DNA of 64,000 nt from CAVQBL01 sp963710715. GTDB lineage: Bacteria > Pseudomonadota > Gammaproteobacteria > DSM-16500. Shown here piece by piece: positions 1-8,199 of this stretch. Position 1 is the stretch's first letter; every line of letters starts with the position of its first letter. The translations under genes and the position numbers were made by a program. The notes beneath the pieces are model-generated. The model saw only the letters and a program-made list of their open reading frames with translations. It searched no databases and had not been told where the DNA came from. The DNA lies in contig CAVQBL010000017.1 of assembly GCA_963710715.1 (NCBI GenBank), forward strand, positions 78,838 through 142,837, read 5' to 3'.

Positions 1-220
1 TAGATAGTTCTAAAAACTCTGAATCAGGATCAAGCAATAATTGAATACGTTCGCGTGGCAACAATTTTCCATGTTGCTGGTGACGTTCACGTGCGGTTTT
101 GCCTCCACCTTTATAAATATGAGCCAATTTTTTTTTCAAATCACTAACTAAACCTTTCATGACTTCCGCATTACGACTAAAGGTTTCATTTTTTGAATCA
201 ATTTGCGTTTGAAACGTCAT
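1..220 (-). CDS. liuB: methylcrotonoyl-CoA carboxylase beta subunit (carboxyltransferase), N-terminal part only
   Basis: Reading leftward from an ATG at 220-218, the frame stays open to the window edge and gives about 73 residues. They include the start typical of biotin-dependent carboxyltransferase beta chains: a basic ARERH segment, then GKLLPRERIQLLLDPDSEF and LELS. In leucine breakdown this subunit carboxylates 3-methylcrotonyl-CoA in the cytoplasm. The ATG overlaps the TGA of the upstream isovaleryl-CoA dehydrogenase gene (ATGA), so the two are probably co-transcribed and translationally coupled. The liuA-liuB order supports the assignment over propionyl-CoA carboxylase, a close relative. 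The rest of the gene lies outside the window. Confidence 0.85.
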   Translation of the reverse strand, partial: MTFQTQIDSKNETFSRNAEVMKGLVSDLKKKLAHIYKGGGKTARERHQQHGKLLPRERIQLLLDPDSEFLELS

Positions 221-1380
221 GACTTAAATTCCTCGAACAACTCCCTGCCAATTAGCATCCTGCGAATTTCTGATGTTCCCGCACCAATCTCATATAGTTT
301 CGCGTCACGTAATAGCCGCCCCGTTGGATATTCATTAATATAACCATTTCCACCCAAACATTGAATGGCTTGCAACGCCGTCCAAGTTGCTCTTTCTGAG
401 GTATATAGAATAACACCTGCAGAATCTTTACGCGTCATTTGATTTCTATCACATGCTTCTGCAACCGCATATAAATACGCACGTGAAGACGTGAGTGCAA
501 CATACATATCAGCGAGCTTAGCTTGCATTAACTCAAACTCTCCGATTGGTTTACCAAATTGTTTACGCTCATGAACATAAGGAATAACGATATCAAGACA
601 CGCTTGCATAATGCCTACTGGACCTGCTGCTAAAATCAAACGTTCAGAGTCGAGTCCCTGCATCAATACTTTTGTTCCATGATTGACTGTGCCTAGAATA
701 TTTTCTGCGGGTACAGAACAATTTTCAAATACCAATTCAGACGTATTGGATCCGCGCATTCCTAACTTATCCAGTTTTTGTGCGGTAGAAAATCCAGAAA
801 ATTCCTTTTCTATAATAAATGCAGTAATTCCACGCGATCCTGCTTTTTTATCTGTGCGCGCATAAACAACCAGCACATCTGCATCGGGTCCATTGGTGAT
901 CCACATTTTTGTACCATTAAAAATATAATGATCACCTGCTTTTTCTGCGTGCAATTGCATGCCCATTACATCGGAACCCGCTTGTGTCTCGCTCATAGCT
1001 AATGCGCCAATCCATTCACCACTACATAATTTGGGTAAATACTTTTTCTTTTGCTCTAAAGTACCATTTAAACGAATTTGATTTACACAAAGATTAGAAT
1101 GCGCACCATAACTTAATCCAACCGACGCTGAAGCACGACTGATTTCTTCCATAGCAATGACATGTTCAAGATATCCAAGACCTGCACCACCAAATTCTTC
1201 TTCAACGGTGATGCCGAGTAATCCCATATCGCCTAATTTTTTCCAGAGATGTGAGGGAAATTTATTTTGGTGATCAATGCTTGCAGCATGCGGTAGAATT
1301 TCGCTGGCTGCAAAATCCTGTACCGCATTGCGTAACATATCAGCGGTTTCACCTAGATTGAAATTGAGATATGACGTCAT
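217..1380 (-). CDS. ivd: isovaleryl-CoA dehydrogenase
   Basis: This 387-residue acyl-CoA dehydrogenase has the full-length family layout. The N-terminal helical domain is followed by the FAD/substrate signature region (AMSETQAGSDVMGM, near residue 130), a middle beta domain (KMWITNGPDADVLVVYARTD), and the C-terminal helical domain ending in CLGGNGYINEYPTGRLLRDAK and IGAGTSEIRRMLIGREL. Isovaleryl-CoA dehydrogenase oxidises isovaleryl-CoA to 3-methylcrotonyl-CoA and passes electrons to ETF. The overlapping methylcrotonyl-CoA carboxylase gene downstream and the 2-oxoacid dehydrogenase genes upstream fit leucine catabolism. Other short branched-chain acyl-CoA substrates cannot be excluded. The frame is intact. 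Confidence 0.92.
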   Translation of the reverse strand: MTSYLNFNLGETADMLRNAVQDFAASEILPHAASIDHQNKFPSHLWKKLGDMGLLGITVEEEFGGAGLGYLEHVIAMEEISRASASVGLSYGAHSNLCVNQIRLNGTLEQKKKYLPKLCSGEWIGALAMSETQAGSDVMGMQLHAEKAGDHYIFNGTKMWITNGPDADVLVVYARTDKKAGSRGITAFIIEKEFSGFSTAQKLDKLGMRGSNTSELVFENCSVPAENILGTVNHGTKVLMQGLDSERLILAAGPVGIMQACLDIVIPYVHERKQFGKPIGEFELMQAKLADMYVALTSSRAYLYAVAEACDRNQMTRKDSAGVILYTSERATWTALQAIQCLGGNGYINEYPTGRLLRDAKLYEIGAGTSEIRRMLIGRELFEEFKS

Positions 1381-1404
1381 TGTTTTGAAACCATCCTATT
1401 TTTC

Positions 1405-1588
1405 GTAACTATTCACAATTCTTACAAAAGAATCGTCATTGCGAGCCTCACGCCTTTGCTTTATGTGAGGCGTGGCAATCCAGAAAGCACTGCAACGTTC
1501 CCCTGGATTGCTTCATCCCGTCCCGCATAGAAGCATTGCGGGTCGGGATTCGCAATGACGAGTTCTTTTTAGGATCGTGAATAGTTAC
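1405..1588. repeat. MITE-like hairpin element between the E2 and ivd genes
   Basis: The element begins with GTAACTATTCAC (1405-1416) and ends with its exact reverse complement (1577-1588). Inside lie further matching arms (CGTCATTGCGAG near 1434 against CGCAATGACGA near 1551) and paired GGCAATCCAG / CTGGATTGC words. The whole 184 bp can therefore fold as one long imperfect hairpin. Its right end overlaps the stop codon of the E2 gene. No coding capacity is seen, so it is probably a non-autonomous mobile repeat. Related inner arms occur near 4836 and 7049. Confidence 0.8.
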
Positions 1589-2714
1589 TATTTTTCCAAA
1601 CTCTTAATAAGCGCCGCTAAAAATCGCGTTGCTTCTCCGCCTGTCACTGCCCTGTGATCAAATGTCAATGACAAAGGCATGATGCGACGAATTTCCATGT
1701 TACCTTTATAAGCAGCAACAGTATCGCGAATTTTTCCGCAACCTAAAATAGCTACCGTAGGTGGAATAATAATTGGATTAGCATAACGTCCTGCAATCAT
1801 CCCAAAATTCGATAAGGTTATGGTTGCACCTTGTAAATCACTCGGCGCAACAGTACGTGCTTTCACAGATTTTTTGAAAGTATCAATTGCGCTACGTAAT
1901 GCTTCCGCTGATTTTTGCTCCACCCCTTTTATCACCGGCACAAATAACCCTTCTTCTGTATCAACCGCCAAACCTAAATTCACTTCTTTAAATAAACGAC
2001 GTTCCATCGTTTTGCCATCATACCAAGCATTCAATGAAGGCTCTTCTGCTGCTGCAGCAACAATAGCTTGAATGATACGAGCAGTAATATCTGCTTTCGC
2101 TGGCAATTCAGTAATGTCTGCATCTTCCAGAATCGTGACTGGAACAATTTCTTGATGCGATTGTGCCATTGCAATGGCCATAAAGCGGCGCACTCCATGC
2201 AATGCTTCTGCACCATTTTTTGCTCCACCTTTTTGACTCGCAAATTTTTTCACATCTTCTGCAGTAATTTGGCCTTGCGGTCCTGAGGATTTCACTAACA
2301 TTAAATCTACGTTTAATTGTTTAGCCAACGCTCGCACCGCTGGCATTGCTTTTACACTGGTTGCAGTGGTTTTTGCCGCACCGACAATCACATCGTTTTC
2401 ATCTAAGCTGTGGTCACTTTCTTCTAAGCTACCAACGACTGAACCTTTATCTTTTGTTTAGCAGTATGATTAGCTGTATCTCCTTCTTCAAATTCAACTA
2501 AAGGTGCATGCGTTGGAATAATATCCCCTTTTTTTCCATATAATTTGACTATACGTCCAGCTTGCGGCGATGGCACTTCGACAACAGCTTTGGCGGTTTC
2601 CATGCTTGCCAAGGGTTGATCGACTTTAACGACATCACCTTCTTTCACATACCATTCATGAATTTCCGCTTCTGCTAAACCTTCGCCTAAATCGGGTAAA
2701 TGAAAAATTTTCAT
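1588..2714 (-). pseudogene. dihydrolipoamide acyltransferase (E2) of a 2-oxoacid dehydrogenase complex, split by a frameshift
   Basis: The ATG at 2714 opens a lipoyl domain (residues 1-80, lipoyl-lysine in ASMETAKAVVEV) that ends at a TAG at 2424. The second part, readable from about 2447 (usable GTG at 2391), carries the peripheral subunit-binding segment (PAVRALAKQLNVDL..GQITAEDV) and the catalytic domain ending in SLTFDHRAVTGGEATRFL, with the active-site DHRxxxG motif. Adding one base in the run at 2451-2460 restores a single frame (..KQKDKGSVVGSLEES..). The break lies in the flexible linker after the lipoyl domain. E2 transfers the acyl group from E1 to CoA. The gene overlaps E1 beta by ATGA. 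Next to liu genes, a branched-chain role is more likely than pyruvate. Confidence 0.88.
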
Positions 2715-3691
2715 GCGAACTCCATAGTTTGTTCAACAGCTTCAATAATTTGTTGTTCATTGGGTAAATAAAATTTTTCCATGCGCGCATACGGCACGAT
2801 TGTGTCATAACCTGTAACACGCTGTACTGGAGCTTTAAGAAACATTAAGCCACGTTCAGCAACTTGTGCAGAAATATCAGCTCCAACACCACAGGTTCGA
2901 GGTGCTTCATGAATAATAACACAACGTCCCGTTTTTTCAACGGATGTTAAAATAGTATCAATATCGAGTGGCTTAATAGTTGCAACATCAATGATTTCCG
3001 CGCTGATACCTTTTTTAGCTAAGGCATCTGCTGCAGCCAGTGTTTCTTTAACCATTGCACCCCATGTCACTAAAGTGACATCGGTTCCAACACGCAAAGT
3101 AAAACACACATCGAGCGGCAATGCTTTACCATCATCAGGCACTTCTTGTTTTGCCCAACGATACAAACGTGAGGGCTCAAGAAAAATAACCGGATCGGGA
3201 TCACGAATGGATGCAAGTAATAAACCATAAGCACGTGCGGGTGAAGAAGGAATAACGACTCGCAAACCTGGAGTATGCGCAAACATTGCTTCAGTACTTT
3301 CAGAATGATGTTCGGGTGCGCGAATACCACAACCATAAGGTGTTCGAAACACAACTGGGCAACTTAAACGTCCACGCGTACGATTACGAATACGCGCTGC
3401 ATGATTAATGATTTGATCCAGCGCTGGATAAATAAATCCCATGAATTGAAATTCAGCCACGGGTTTAAAACCTTGTGCCGCCATTCCAATTGCAACACCC
3501 GCAATCATTGATTCTGCTAAAGGTGTATCGCGTACGCGTTCTGGACCAAATTCATCGATTAAGCCAACAGTGGCTCTAAAAACACCACCATCTTTACCAA
3601 TATCTTCACCCAACAAAATCACTTCGGGATCCGCGCGCATTTCATAAGCGAGTGCTTGGTTAATTGCTTCAACAAGAGTAATTTCAGCCAT
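2711..3691 (-). CDS. 2-oxoacid dehydrogenase E1 component, beta subunit
   Basis: This 326-residue transketolase-type beta chain is intact. Its N-terminal pyrimidine-binding domain carries LGEDIGKDGGVFRATVGL and DTPLAESMIAGVAIGMA, with the region around GFIYPALDQIINHAARI. The C-terminal transketolase domain begins near residue 200 (VTLVTWGAMVKETLAAADAL). With E1 alpha it forms the thiamine-diphosphate-dependent decarboxylase of a branched-chain 2-oxoacid or pyruvate dehydrogenase complex. Its start codon lies inside the 3' end of E1 alpha and its end overlaps E2, a tight E1a-E1b-E2 operon. It is the only one of the three genes without a frameshift. Confidence 0.93.
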   Translation of the reverse strand: MAEITLVEAINQALAYEMRADPEVILLGEDIGKDGGVFRATVGLIDEFGPERVRDTPLAESMIAGVAIGMAAQGFKPVAEFQFMGFIYPALDQIINHAARIRNRTRGRLSCPVVFRTPYGCGIRAPEHHSESTEAMFAHTPGLRVVIPSSPARAYGLLLASIRDPDPVIFLEPSRLYRWAKQEVPDDGKALPLDVCFTLRVGTDVTLVTWGAMVKETLAAADALAKKGISAEIIDVATIKPLDIDTILTSVEKTGRCVIIHEAPRTCGVGADISAQVAERGLMFLKAPVQRVTGYDTIVPYARMEKFYLPNEQQIIEAVEQTMEFA

Positions 3692-4762
3692 GACGCATTT
3701 CCTCCTTGCGTTTTAGCTCTGCACGCTGATCTGCATAAATTTTAGGTAAGCTCGCATAGAGATAATCAAACATGGATTCAAGCGCAGCGGGTTTAACACT
3801 CAAATACTCTTGTACAATTTGTTCAACTTGTGCAGCACATTCATCTTGTAGCTTTTGTTCGTCTGTGATGTCCATGCATTAATACTTTCAAGATAACGCC
3901 GTAAACGTGCAACAGGCTCTTTTTTCCATTCTGTTTCACGCATGCCTTTTGGTTCATAACGACTGGCATCATCTGCTGTCGTATGATCACTTTGGCGATA
4001 ACATAAAATTTCTAATAAGGTCGGTTCCTGTTTATCGCGCGCATTTTTAACTGCAACAGCAACACGATCACGCACAGCAATTATATCATTTCCATCGACT
4101 TGTTCCCCAGAAAATCCTGCTGCAATCGCTTTTTGTGCCAAAGTAGCCGCAGCTGTTTGCGCTGCACGAGGAACAGAGATCGCCCATTGATTATTCATGA
4201 CAACAAAAACCACTGGCAATTTCCAAATACCTGCTAAATTCATTGCTTCATAAAAATCGCCTTCCGATGTTCCACCATCACCACACGTTACCAACACAAC
4301 GCGCTTCTCATGGCGCAATTTAAACGCGGTTGCAACTCCGACTGCATGTAAAGTTTGGCTGGCAATTGGAACACTATACGGAAAATCTTCGCCACCTGAT
4401 TCATAGCAATTTCCACGTTCATCACCGCCCCAATACAATAAAATTTCAGACCATTTCACACCTCGTTGCACTAATGTACCAATGTCACGATAGTACGGAA
4501 TAAAAACATCTTCTTTTGGTAGCGCATCGCCCATGCCAACAAACACAGCTTCTTGGCCGCGCGTTGATGGATACGTACCGAGTTTTCCCGTTCGCTGTAA
4601 GGCAATTGCTTTGGTATCAAACACTCGATTGAGTACCATTAGCCGATATAAACGAATGAGATGTTTTGGATCTTTAGCAAAAGCAGGTAATTCAGCAACC
4701 AATTGGCTTTCTTCATTCAAAATTTGGTAATAAGGAATTTCAAAGCGTGCAACAACCTTCAC
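3684..4762 (-). pseudogene. 2-oxoacid dehydrogenase E1 component, alpha subunit, frameshifted near its C-terminus
   Basis: The first 310 or so residues form a normal E1 alpha chain, with the RGQEAVFVGMGDAL region and the thiamine-diphosphate motif GDGGTSEGDFYEAMNLAG..VVMNN. At about 3882 the frame is lost after ..SINAW. The expected tail (DITDEQKLQDEC..LYASLPKIYADQRAELKR) continues in another frame to 3684. One added G (GCATGG to GCATGGG) rejoins them. The longer ATG at 4780 is a poor start. An AAGGAG box at 4775-4770 lies inside that extension and sits correctly before a GTG at 4762, which I take as the start. As read, the protein would lose its C-terminal helices and gain about 17 foreign residues. 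Confidence 0.88.
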
Positions 4763-4835
4763 ATGAATGCTCCTTCCCATGACTTTAAAAATTACACCAG
4801 GTTACCGAGTGCCCAATATGGAGTCAAGCTACATC

Positions 4836-4923
4836 CGTCATCGCGAAGCTGCGAAGTCCAGCGACGCTTTTCAAGCGGGATCAGCCGTGGTGCCATGCAA
4901 AGAACGCATGGCTCGCAATGACG
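4836..4923. repeat. dispersed palindromic repeat, inner-arm type
   Basis: The segment starts with CGTCATCGCGA and ends with TCGCAATGACG, an imperfect inverted pair like the inner arms of the elements at 1405-1588 and 6967-7192. It lies in the 290-bp gap between the divergent E1 alpha and L,D-transpeptidase genes. No clear outer terminal repeat is visible, so it may be a decayed copy. Confidence 0.6.
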
Positions 4924-5052
4924 CTGGACCATTTTTTATTGGATTTAATTGCATCTAAGAAACATAAGTTGTTTATTTAAAATACAATTTCCAAGCGAAT
5001 TTATATCTGCCTGCTAGACTTGAAATAAGGATAAAGCATTAAGGAGTCTGCT

Positions 5053-6285
5053 ATGAGTAATCGTACAAGATTGTTCATGCAACACCTTGCTCTCGCTAGC
5101 GCGATCGTAGCGCTGTTTGTTTGTCAGCCAGTTTTAAGCGAAGACTCATCTGACACAACAACGCCAACCACCGCAACGAGCGAAAACGCTCACTATTCAA
5201 ATTATGAAAAATTGAGCGCCGCGTTACCACTTTATGAAAATGCTATTGCAAATCCATGGCCAACGATTCCCGCAACTCGTAGACCCCTAGCAAGGGGTTC
5301 AAGAAATTCAGTAGTACCCTTATTACGTGAACGTTTAGCACGCACACAAGATTTACTACCTGACTTTAATAATGGTGGACATGTATTTGATGAAGATCTT
5401 GCGGAAGCGGTAAAAGCTTTTCAAGCACGTCACGGATTAGACCCCGATGGTGTGGTAGGCAATCAAACACGCGCTGAGCTTAATGTGTCACCTGAGGAAC
5501 GTGTTAGACAAATTCGCACGAACCTGGAACGTTGGAGATATATAGAAGCTCATCCAGCTAAACGTTATATTTGGGTAAACATCCCCGATTTTCAATTACA
5601 TTTATTTGAAAATGGTGAAGAAGTTTTAAATATGAAAGTTATTATCGGTAAAGTAGAGCGACCCACACCCGAAGTAATATCAACAGTCACGACTATTGTA
5701 TTTAATCCTTTTTGGAATGTACCGGAATTAATTGCGAATCAAGATATTGTTCCAAAAGTTATAAATAATTCATCTTATTTAGATGATGAAAACATTAAAA
5801 TTTACGCTAACCAACAAGATACTGAAGAAATTGATCCGCGTGATGTGGATTGGGATGCAGCACAGGAAAATGGTTTTAAATACCATTTTCGTCAAGAACC
5901 CGGAGAAAAGAATGCTTTAGGATTAGTAAAATTTGAATTTTATAATCCTTATGATATTTACATGCACGACACGCCGGCAAAAAATTTATTTGAAAAAGAT
6001 ATTCGTGATTTTAGTTCCGGATGCATACGTTTGGAAAAACCGTTCGATTTAGTCGATTATTTAGCGCAAAATGATACTTTACTGACTCAAAATAAAATTA
6101 ATGACATTTTAGCGAGCGGCAACACTACTTACATTAGGATTCAACACCCAATAAAAATTTATGTCACTTATATCACAGCGTGGGTAGATAATGATGGCAC
6201 AGTCAATTTCAGGAATGATTTGTATCAGAGAGATAATCCTACTTTTTCGGAATCAGCCCCACAGCTCGAAGCGGAGACTCAGTAA
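5053..6285 (+). CDS. periplasmic L,D-transpeptidase (YkuD domain) with peptidoglycan-binding domain
   Basis: The 410-residue protein begins with a signal peptide (hydrophobic residues 9-27, cleavage near VLSEDSS). A PG_binding_1 domain follows at about 90-145 (VFDEDLAEAVKAFQARHGLDPDGVVG). A YkuD catalytic domain covers about 170-345, with a conserved histidine (YMHDTPAKNLF) and the catalytic cysteine in FSSGCIRLE. Such enzymes make 3-3 crosslinks in peptidoglycan or anchor proteins to it. It resembles the LdtD/YcbB group but is shorter. The start has a good AAGGAG box at 5041-5046. Its last 47 bases overlap the convergent cyclase gene. Confidence 0.9.
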   Translation: MSNRTRLFMQHLALASAIVALFVCQPVLSEDSSDTTTPTTATSENAHYSNYEKLSAALPLYENAIANPWPTIPATRRPLARGSRNSVVPLLRERLARTQDLLPDFNNGGHVFDEDLAEAVKAFQARHGLDPDGVVGNQTRAELNVSPEERVRQIRTNLERWRYIEAHPAKRYIWVNIPDFQLHLFENGEEVLNMKVIIGKVERPTPEVISTVTTIVFNPFWNVPELIANQDIVPKVINNSSYLDDENIKIYANQQDTEEIDPRDVDWDAAQENGFKYHFRQEPGEKNALGLVKFEFYNPYDIYMHDTPAKNLFEKDIRDFSSGCIRLEKPFDLVDYLAQNDTLLTQNKINDILASGNTTYIRIQHPIKIYVTYITAWVDNDGTVNFRNDLYQRDNPTFSESAPQLEAETQ

Positions 6286-6946
6286 GATCTTGTGCTTTCA
6301 GCGGCAAAAGGATGACATAAGCACCTATTGCGGGTAATTTTGCACAATTTGCTAAATTTTCAACGATATATTTTCCCGCACCTAAAATAAGATGGTGTAC
6401 AGGAAAAGTTAAATCAAAACAGTCAGGTGATAAACTATCAATTCCAATGCCAACAATTTCACGTTCTAATAATAATTCAGCGCTTTCTCGAGTGAATCCT
6501 GGAAAATGCATTTGACCTTGCGCATCGACATTACGAAATTGTTTACTATGCCAATGCTTATCCCAACCGGTGTAACCAATCACAAAACTTTTTGGGGTAA
6601 TTTTTCCATATTTATTTTCAAAGGTTTTTATATCGTCGCAAGTAATATAATAATCTGCATGCGCTTTAACAGAAACATCAATCACACACACGGGAGCAAT
6701 TAATTCTTCGAGTGCAATACTCGCCACATCTTTTCCTGTGGGGATAAAATGTAGTGGTGCATCAATGTGTGTCCCCGCACCCGAGCGCATATGAACTGAT
6801 TGCACGCGACAACCTTGATCATAATCCAGTAAAATTTGATGGCGAAAACCGCAATATCCTTCCCAAGTTGGGACAGAAGAATTTAATAGATGTGTGAGAT
6901 CAAGCAGATTAAAATGGGTAAAGGGATTGGGTAGAATTGTTGGCAT
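6239..6946 (-). CDS. cyclase family protein (kynurenine formamidase-like metal hydrolase)
   Basis: The 235-residue protein carries the cyclase/formamidase metal-binding motif GAGTHIDAPLHFIPTGKDVAS (residues about 56-76), the later D-x-H region (SPDCFDLTFPVHHLILGAG), and the start LLDLTHLLNSSVPTWEG. Members hydrolyse N-formylkynurenine or related amides in the cytoplasm with bound metal. No other kynurenine-pathway gene lies nearby, so the substrate is unknown. It converges with and overlaps the L,D-transpeptidase gene. An MITE-like element lies directly upstream and may separate it from its promoter or supply one. Confidence 0.85.
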   Translation of the reverse strand: MPTILPNPFTHFNLLDLTHLLNSSVPTWEGYCGFRHQILLDYDQGCRVQSVHMRSGAGTHIDAPLHFIPTGKDVASIALEELIAPVCVIDVSVKAHADYYITCDDIKTFENKYGKITPKSFVIGYTGWDKHWHSKQFRNVDAQGQMHFPGFTRESAELLLEREIVGIGIDSLSPDCFDLTFPVHHLILGAGKYIVENLANCAKLPAIGAYVILLPLKAQDLTESPLRAVGLIPKK

Positions 6947-6966
6947 GATAAGTTGTCCTGAATGCT

Positions 6967-7192
6967 GATGCTCCCTTTAACAGAGTATTGTTGCATAAAT
7001 CAAAATTTACGCAGAAATGTGACGTATTCACATTAATAAAAAGTAACTCGTCATCGCGAGGCCGCGGAGCGCTTGGCCGTGGCGATCCAGAAACAAGAAC
7101 GTTGCACCGTTCTCCTGGATTGCTTCGTCGTAAAAAGCACTCCTCGCAATGACGACGTTGATTTACGCAACAACGCCCTTTAAAAGGGGGCA
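6967..7192. repeat. MITE-like element with IS5-type terminal inverted repeats
   Basis: The outer arms (left from 6967, ATGCTCCCTTTAA; right ending 7192, its imperfect complement) continue inward into TTGTTGCATAAATCAA (6988-7003), paired with TTGATTTACGCAACAA (7158-7173, one mismatch). Inner arms CGTCATCGCGAG (7049) and CTCGCAATGACG (7143-7154) follow. GTTGCATAAATC-like ends resemble terminal repeats of IS5-group elements as I remember them. There is no ORF. A short (AT)n tract follows at about 7193-7214. The element fills the gap between divergent genes. Confidence 0.78.
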
Positions 7193-7227
7193 TATATACA
7201 TATATATATATATTAGAGTATTAACCC

Positions 7228-8181
7228 ATGCTAACTGATAAACCTTTTAGTGTCATCTACCTTGCCAAGCCAGAATACATTGCTGAGCTTTGTGCTGAGT
7301 TAGGTGATGTTTCCCAAGTCATTGGCAATCTTGTTTTTTCATCACAACAAAAAAGTGATGTGTGTTTTGCGTTAGATATTTGGCTCAACCCAAAAATTGC
7401 CACTTTTGAATCCATTTCCGAAGCCGTACGAATTTTACGTGCTGAAGGTAAATATTGGTATTTAAATCCTATTGCCAATATACGTCGCTCACATTTAATC
7501 GCGAGTGAATTACGTAAGTTGCCTGAATTGACGCATTCTTTCCCTCTTGAAAAAACACTTCCTGAAATTGGCTGTTTTAGTTTACTGGATAAAAACACTT
7601 TAGTTTACAGTGCGAAACGCTGGAAAAAACCGCCGCTAGGCAATTATCACTTTATTGAAGATAAAAAAAATCCGCCGAATCGAGCCTATCTTAAACTGTG
7701 GGAAGCACTCACGTTACTGGATCATTACCCTAAGCAGAATGAATTAGCGATTGATCTAGGCGCATCACCCGGTGGCTGGAGTTATGTCATGCACACCTTG
7801 GGAGTGCGCGTAATCGCTGTAGACAAAGCATTGCTTGACCCACGCATACAACGTTTATCCAATTTAACTTTTTTACAACAAAGTGCTTTTGCACTGGATC
7901 CAAAAGATTTTAATCACCCCATTGATTGGCTATTGTGTGATGTCGCCTGTTATCCGGAACGACTTTATACACTCGTAACAAAATGGTTAGCAGCGGATAA
8001 AGTAAAACAATTTATTTTTACTATTAAATTACAAGGCCAAACCAATCTGGAAGTGATTAAAAAATTTCAAGCAATTCCAGGAGGACGAGTTATTCATCTT
8101 TTTAATAATAAGCATGAAGCTATATTTTTCTATCCTGCATCAAAAGCATTAATTCCTGAATTTGTGCATTTTGTGCTATAG
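7228..8181 (+). CDS. RlmM-like FtsJ-family 2'-O-ribose methyltransferase
   Basis: The C-terminal half of this 317-residue protein is an FtsJ/RrmJ-type methyltransferase. The SAM-binding motif is IDLGASPGGWSYVM (about 178-191), and the catalytic K-D-K-E set can be traced as AYLKLWEAL, LLCDVACYPER, FTIKLQG and NKHEAIFFY. The arrangement matches E. coli RlmM, which methylates C2498 of 23S rRNA, but this protein is about 50 residues shorter. The N-terminal 140 residues would correspond to the THUMP-like part. It stands alone after an MITE and converges with the next gene. The rRNA target is inferred from family likeness. Confidence 0.8.
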   Translation: MLTDKPFSVIYLAKPEYIAELCAELGDVSQVIGNLVFSSQQKSDVCFALDIWLNPKIATFESISEAVRILRAEGKYWYLNPIANIRRSHLIASELRKLPELTHSFPLEKTLPEIGCFSLLDKNTLVYSAKRWKKPPLGNYHFIEDKKNPPNRAYLKLWEALTLLDHYPKQNELAIDLGASPGGWSYVMHTLGVRVIAVDKALLDPRIQRLSNLTFLQQSAFALDPKDFNHPIDWLLCDVACYPERLYTLVTKWLAADKVKQFIFTIKLQGQTNLEVIKKFQAIPGGRVIHLFNNKHEAIFFYPASKALIPEFVHFVL

Positions 8182-8199
8182 CTCTTCAAAATAAATTTA

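Noticed and set aside
683..1002. Plus-strand ORFs of 60-74 codons inside the ivd gene
   Set aside because: They are antisense shadows of a well-conserved dehydrogenase gene and have no ribosome site or recognisable sequence.
7193..7214. (AT)n tract before the RlmM-like gene
   Set aside because: Short simple repeat; may help melt the promoter or vary in length, but nothing further can be said.
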